In this document: piece by piece, positions 5,678-7,173 of the stretch
How positions within the stretch are numbered: position 1 is the stretch's first letter
Layout of the letters: each line of letters begins with the position of its first letter
Source: an uncultured Streptococcus sp.
GTDB lineage: Bacteria; Bacillota; Bacilli; Lactobacillales; Streptococcaceae
DNA length: 7,173 nt
Reading direction: 5' to 3'
Assembly (NCBI GenBank): GCA_905373305.1
Contig: CAJPSM010000066.1
Span: forward strand, 1-7,173
Notes under the pieces: model-generated
Told to the model about the DNA's origin: nothing
Databases searched by the model: none
The model's input: the letters and a program-made list of their open reading frames with translations, nothing else
Position numbers and translations under genes: made by a program

Positions 5678-6157
5678 ATGACTAGAAAAAGAGAATTATT
5701 CTTAAGATTGGGAGTGATTATTTACAGTCTTTGCATTGTCTGTTTTTGTTTTACTCCCCAACCTCAACTTCCTACAGGAGTGGAAACTCCAGGTATTCAA
5801 ACTTTTGGACGCCTGGTTTTTCTTTTAACTCCCTTAAACTCCCTTTGGAATCTGGGTGAAGTGACTAGTTTTGACCAAATCATTTGGATCTTTTTGCAGA
5901 ACATTTTGAATGTCTTCTTGCTCTTCCCTCTGATTTTCCAACTGCTCTATCTCTTGCCCTCTCTAAGAAAAACTAAAAGGGTTCTTCTTCTCAGTTTTAT
6001 ACTGAGCTTGGGAATCGAGTGCACACAACTAGTTTTAGACTTTTTCTTTGATTTTAATCGCGTTTTTGAGATTGATGATTTGTGGACCAACACCTTGGGA
6101 GGCTATCTGGCTTGGCTCCTCTATAAAGGACTGCATAAAAACAAGATAAGGAATTAA
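5678..6157 (+). CDS. VanZ-family membrane protein
   Basis: A small integral membrane protein of 159 residues. Four hydrophobic segments are visible: about 10-26, 68-93, 102-121 and 136-151. The VanZ family signature is present: QNILNVFLLFPLIF (74-87), then SLGIECTQLVLDFF (110-123) with E114 and Q117, R128, and FEIDDLWTNTLGGYLAW (130-146) with D133, D134, N138 and G141. VanZ of the enterococcal vanA cluster lowers teicoplanin susceptibility by an unclear mechanism. Chromosomal homologues are widespread, and most have no known role. There are no vanHAX genes here, so glycopeptide resistance should not be inferred. The ATG is one base after the rlmN stop and has no clear Shine-Dalgarno, so translation is probably coupled to rlmN. 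The abcF ATG follows one base after its own stop. Confidence 0.88.
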   Translation: MTRKRELFLRLGVIIYSLCIVCFCFTPQPQLPTGVETPGIQTFGRLVFLLTPLNSLWNLGEVTSFDQIIWIFLQNILNVFLLFPLIFQLLYLLPSLRKTKRVLLLSFILSLGIECTQLVLDFFFDFNRVFEIDDLWTNTLGGYLAWLLYKGLHKNKIRN

Positions 6158-6158
6158 A

Positions 6159-7173
6159 ATGAGTATTTTAGAAGTTAAAAATCTGAGTCACGGTTTTGGT
6201 GACCGTGCAATTTTTGAAGACGTTTCTTTCCGTCTCCTCAAGGGAGAACATATCGGTCTAGTCGGTGCCAATGGTGAAGGAAAATCAACCTTTATGAGCA
6301 TTGTGACTGGTAAGATGTTGCCAGACGAAGGAAAGGTGGAGTGGTCTAAGTATGTGACTGCTGGCTACTTGGACCAGCATGCTGTGCTAAAGGAAGGTCA
6401 AACTGTTCGAGATGTTCTTCGTACGGCCTTTGATGAGCTATTTAAAGCAGAAGCTCGCATCAATGACCTCTATATGGAGATGGCAGAAGAGGGAGCAGAT
6501 ATCGACGCGCTGATGGAAGAAGTTGGTGAACTCCAAGATCGTTTGGAGAGTCGAGACTTCTATACCTTGGATGCCAAGATTGATGAAGTGGCGCGTGCCC
6601 TCGGTGTCATGGACTATGGTATGGATACAGACGTAACAGCCTTATCAGGTGGACAAAGAACCAAGGTTCTCTTGGCTAAACTTCTCCTTGAAAAACCAGA
6701 CATTTTGTTGCTTGACGAGCCAACCAACTATTTGGATGCTGAACACATTGACTGGCTCAAGCGTTATCTCCAAAACTATGAAAATGCTTTTGTCCTTATT
6801 TCGCATGATATTCCTTTCCTCAACGACGTAATCAATATCGTCTACCATGTGGAAAATCAACAGCTGACGCGTTACTCTGGTGACTACTACCAGTTCCAAG
6901 AAGTCTATGCTATGAAGAAATCTCAGTTAGAAGCGGCCTATGAACGTCAACAGAAAGAGATTGCAGACCTCAAGGATTTCGTGGCTCGAAACAAAGCGCG
7001 TGTTGCAACGCGTAATATGGCCATGTCCCGTCAAAAGAAACTGGACAAGATGGACATCATCGAACTGCAAAGCGAGAAACCAAAGCCGTCCTTTGATTTC
7101 AAACCAGCTCGCACCCCCGGGCGCTTTATCTTCCAAGCCAAGGACTTGCAGATTGGTTATGACCGTCCCCTTA
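6159..7173 (+). CDS. ABC-F family ATPase, C-terminus cut by window edge
   Basis: A soluble ABC ATPase of the ABC-F class, which acts on the ribosomal E site and not in transport. 338 residues are visible of an expected 530-540. NBD1 is complete: Walker A GANGEGKST (36-44), signature LSGGQ (162-166), Walker B DILLLDEPT (181-189), D-loop YLDA (191-194) and switch H216 in LISHD. A charged interdomain linker (about 255-318, rich in Lys, Arg, Glu, with NKARVATRNMAMSRQKK) corresponds to the P-site tRNA interaction motif. NBD2 begins at FIFQAKDLQIGYDRPL (323-338). No transmembrane segments. The opening SHGFGDRAIFEDVSFRLLKGE resembles B. subtilis YkpA and E. coli YbiT more than the resistance subfamilies Msr, Lsa or Vga (recalled, not computed). 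The start is supported by AAGGA (6148-6152) inside the end of the upstream gene, with a one-base gap, so it is the last visible gene of the operon. Confidence 0.93.
   Translation, partial: MSILEVKNLSHGFGDRAIFEDVSFRLLKGEHIGLVGANGEGKSTFMSIVTGKMLPDEGKVEWSKYVTAGYLDQHAVLKEGQTVRDVLRTAFDELFKAEARINDLYMEMAEEGADIDALMEEVGELQDRLESRDFYTLDAKIDEVARALGVMDYGMDTDVTALSGGQRTKVLLAKLLLEKPDILLLDEPTNYLDAEHIDWLKRYLQNYENAFVLISHDIPFLNDVINIVYHVENQQLTRYSGDYYQFQEVYAMKKSQLEAAYERQQKEIADLKDFVARNKARVATRNMAMSRQKKLDKMDIIELQSEKPKPSFDFKPARTPGRFIFQAKDLQIGYDRPL

Noticed and set aside
5678..6157. Glycopeptide resistance determinant
   Set aside because: Only a VanZ-family membrane protein is present, without vanRS or vanHAX. Chromosomal homologues of this kind are common and should not be read as resistance.
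1..7173. New mobile, defence or RNA-based system
   Set aside because: All coding space is taken by recognisable core genes in tight order. The gaps are short and explained by promoters, operators and terminators, and I saw no repeat array, transposase, tRNA or structured leader.

Overview
The window is an ordinary stretch of low-GC Firmicute chromosome. It most resembles the mitis group of Streptococcus (S. mitis, S. oralis, S. pneumoniae). The grounds are near-complete agreement, from memory, with the pneumococcal block pyrDA-holA-sodA-yutD-rlmN-vanZ-abcF, a class 1A dihydroorotate dehydrogenase, and short AT-rich intergenic regions with textbook SigA promoters. Nothing indicates a phage, plasmid, insertion sequence, CRISPR array, RNA gene or new defence system, and I saw no frameshift in any gene.

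Layout. Positions 1-1000 (minus strand) carry the first 333 codons of gdhA, NADP-type glutamate dehydrogenase, cut by the left edge. Positions 1001-1204 are a divergent control region. It holds a consensus-like gdhA promoter, a perfect GlnR-type operator at the predicted gdhA start point, a 14-of-15 match to the CodY box upstream of that promoter, and an extended -10 promoter for pyrDA with a small palindrome where the -35 should be. Then, all on the plus strand, come pyrDA (1205-2140), holA (2173-3210) and sodA (3280-3885). sodA has its own promoter and is closed by a strong rho-independent terminator near 3933-3962. A second transcription unit follows: a YutD-family gene (4040-4570), rlmN (4591-5676), a small VanZ-family membrane protein (5678-6157) and the first 338 codons of an ABC-F ATPase (6159 to the right edge). 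Gaps of 20, 1 and 1 bases mark it as one operon.

How the genes fit together. gdhA is nitrogen assimilation, and its control region looks able to read both the glutamine/ammonium signal (GlnR) and the branched-chain amino acid/GTP signal (CodY). pyrDA-holA-sodA is a loose housekeeping group: pyrimidine synthesis, the clamp-loader delta subunit, and superoxide removal. The second operon has a translation flavour: RlmN methylates 23S rRNA in the peptidyl-transferase centre and ABC-F proteins act on the ribosomal E site, while the YutD protein has a strongly basic tail that could bind RNA (inference).

The most useful observations are the dual GlnR/CodY architecture in front of gdhA, the gdhA/pyrDA junction (these genes are far apart in S. 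pneumoniae TIGR4 as I remember it), the palindrome in the pyrDA promoter, and the basic tail of the YutD protein. All other non-coding gaps are short and are described below.
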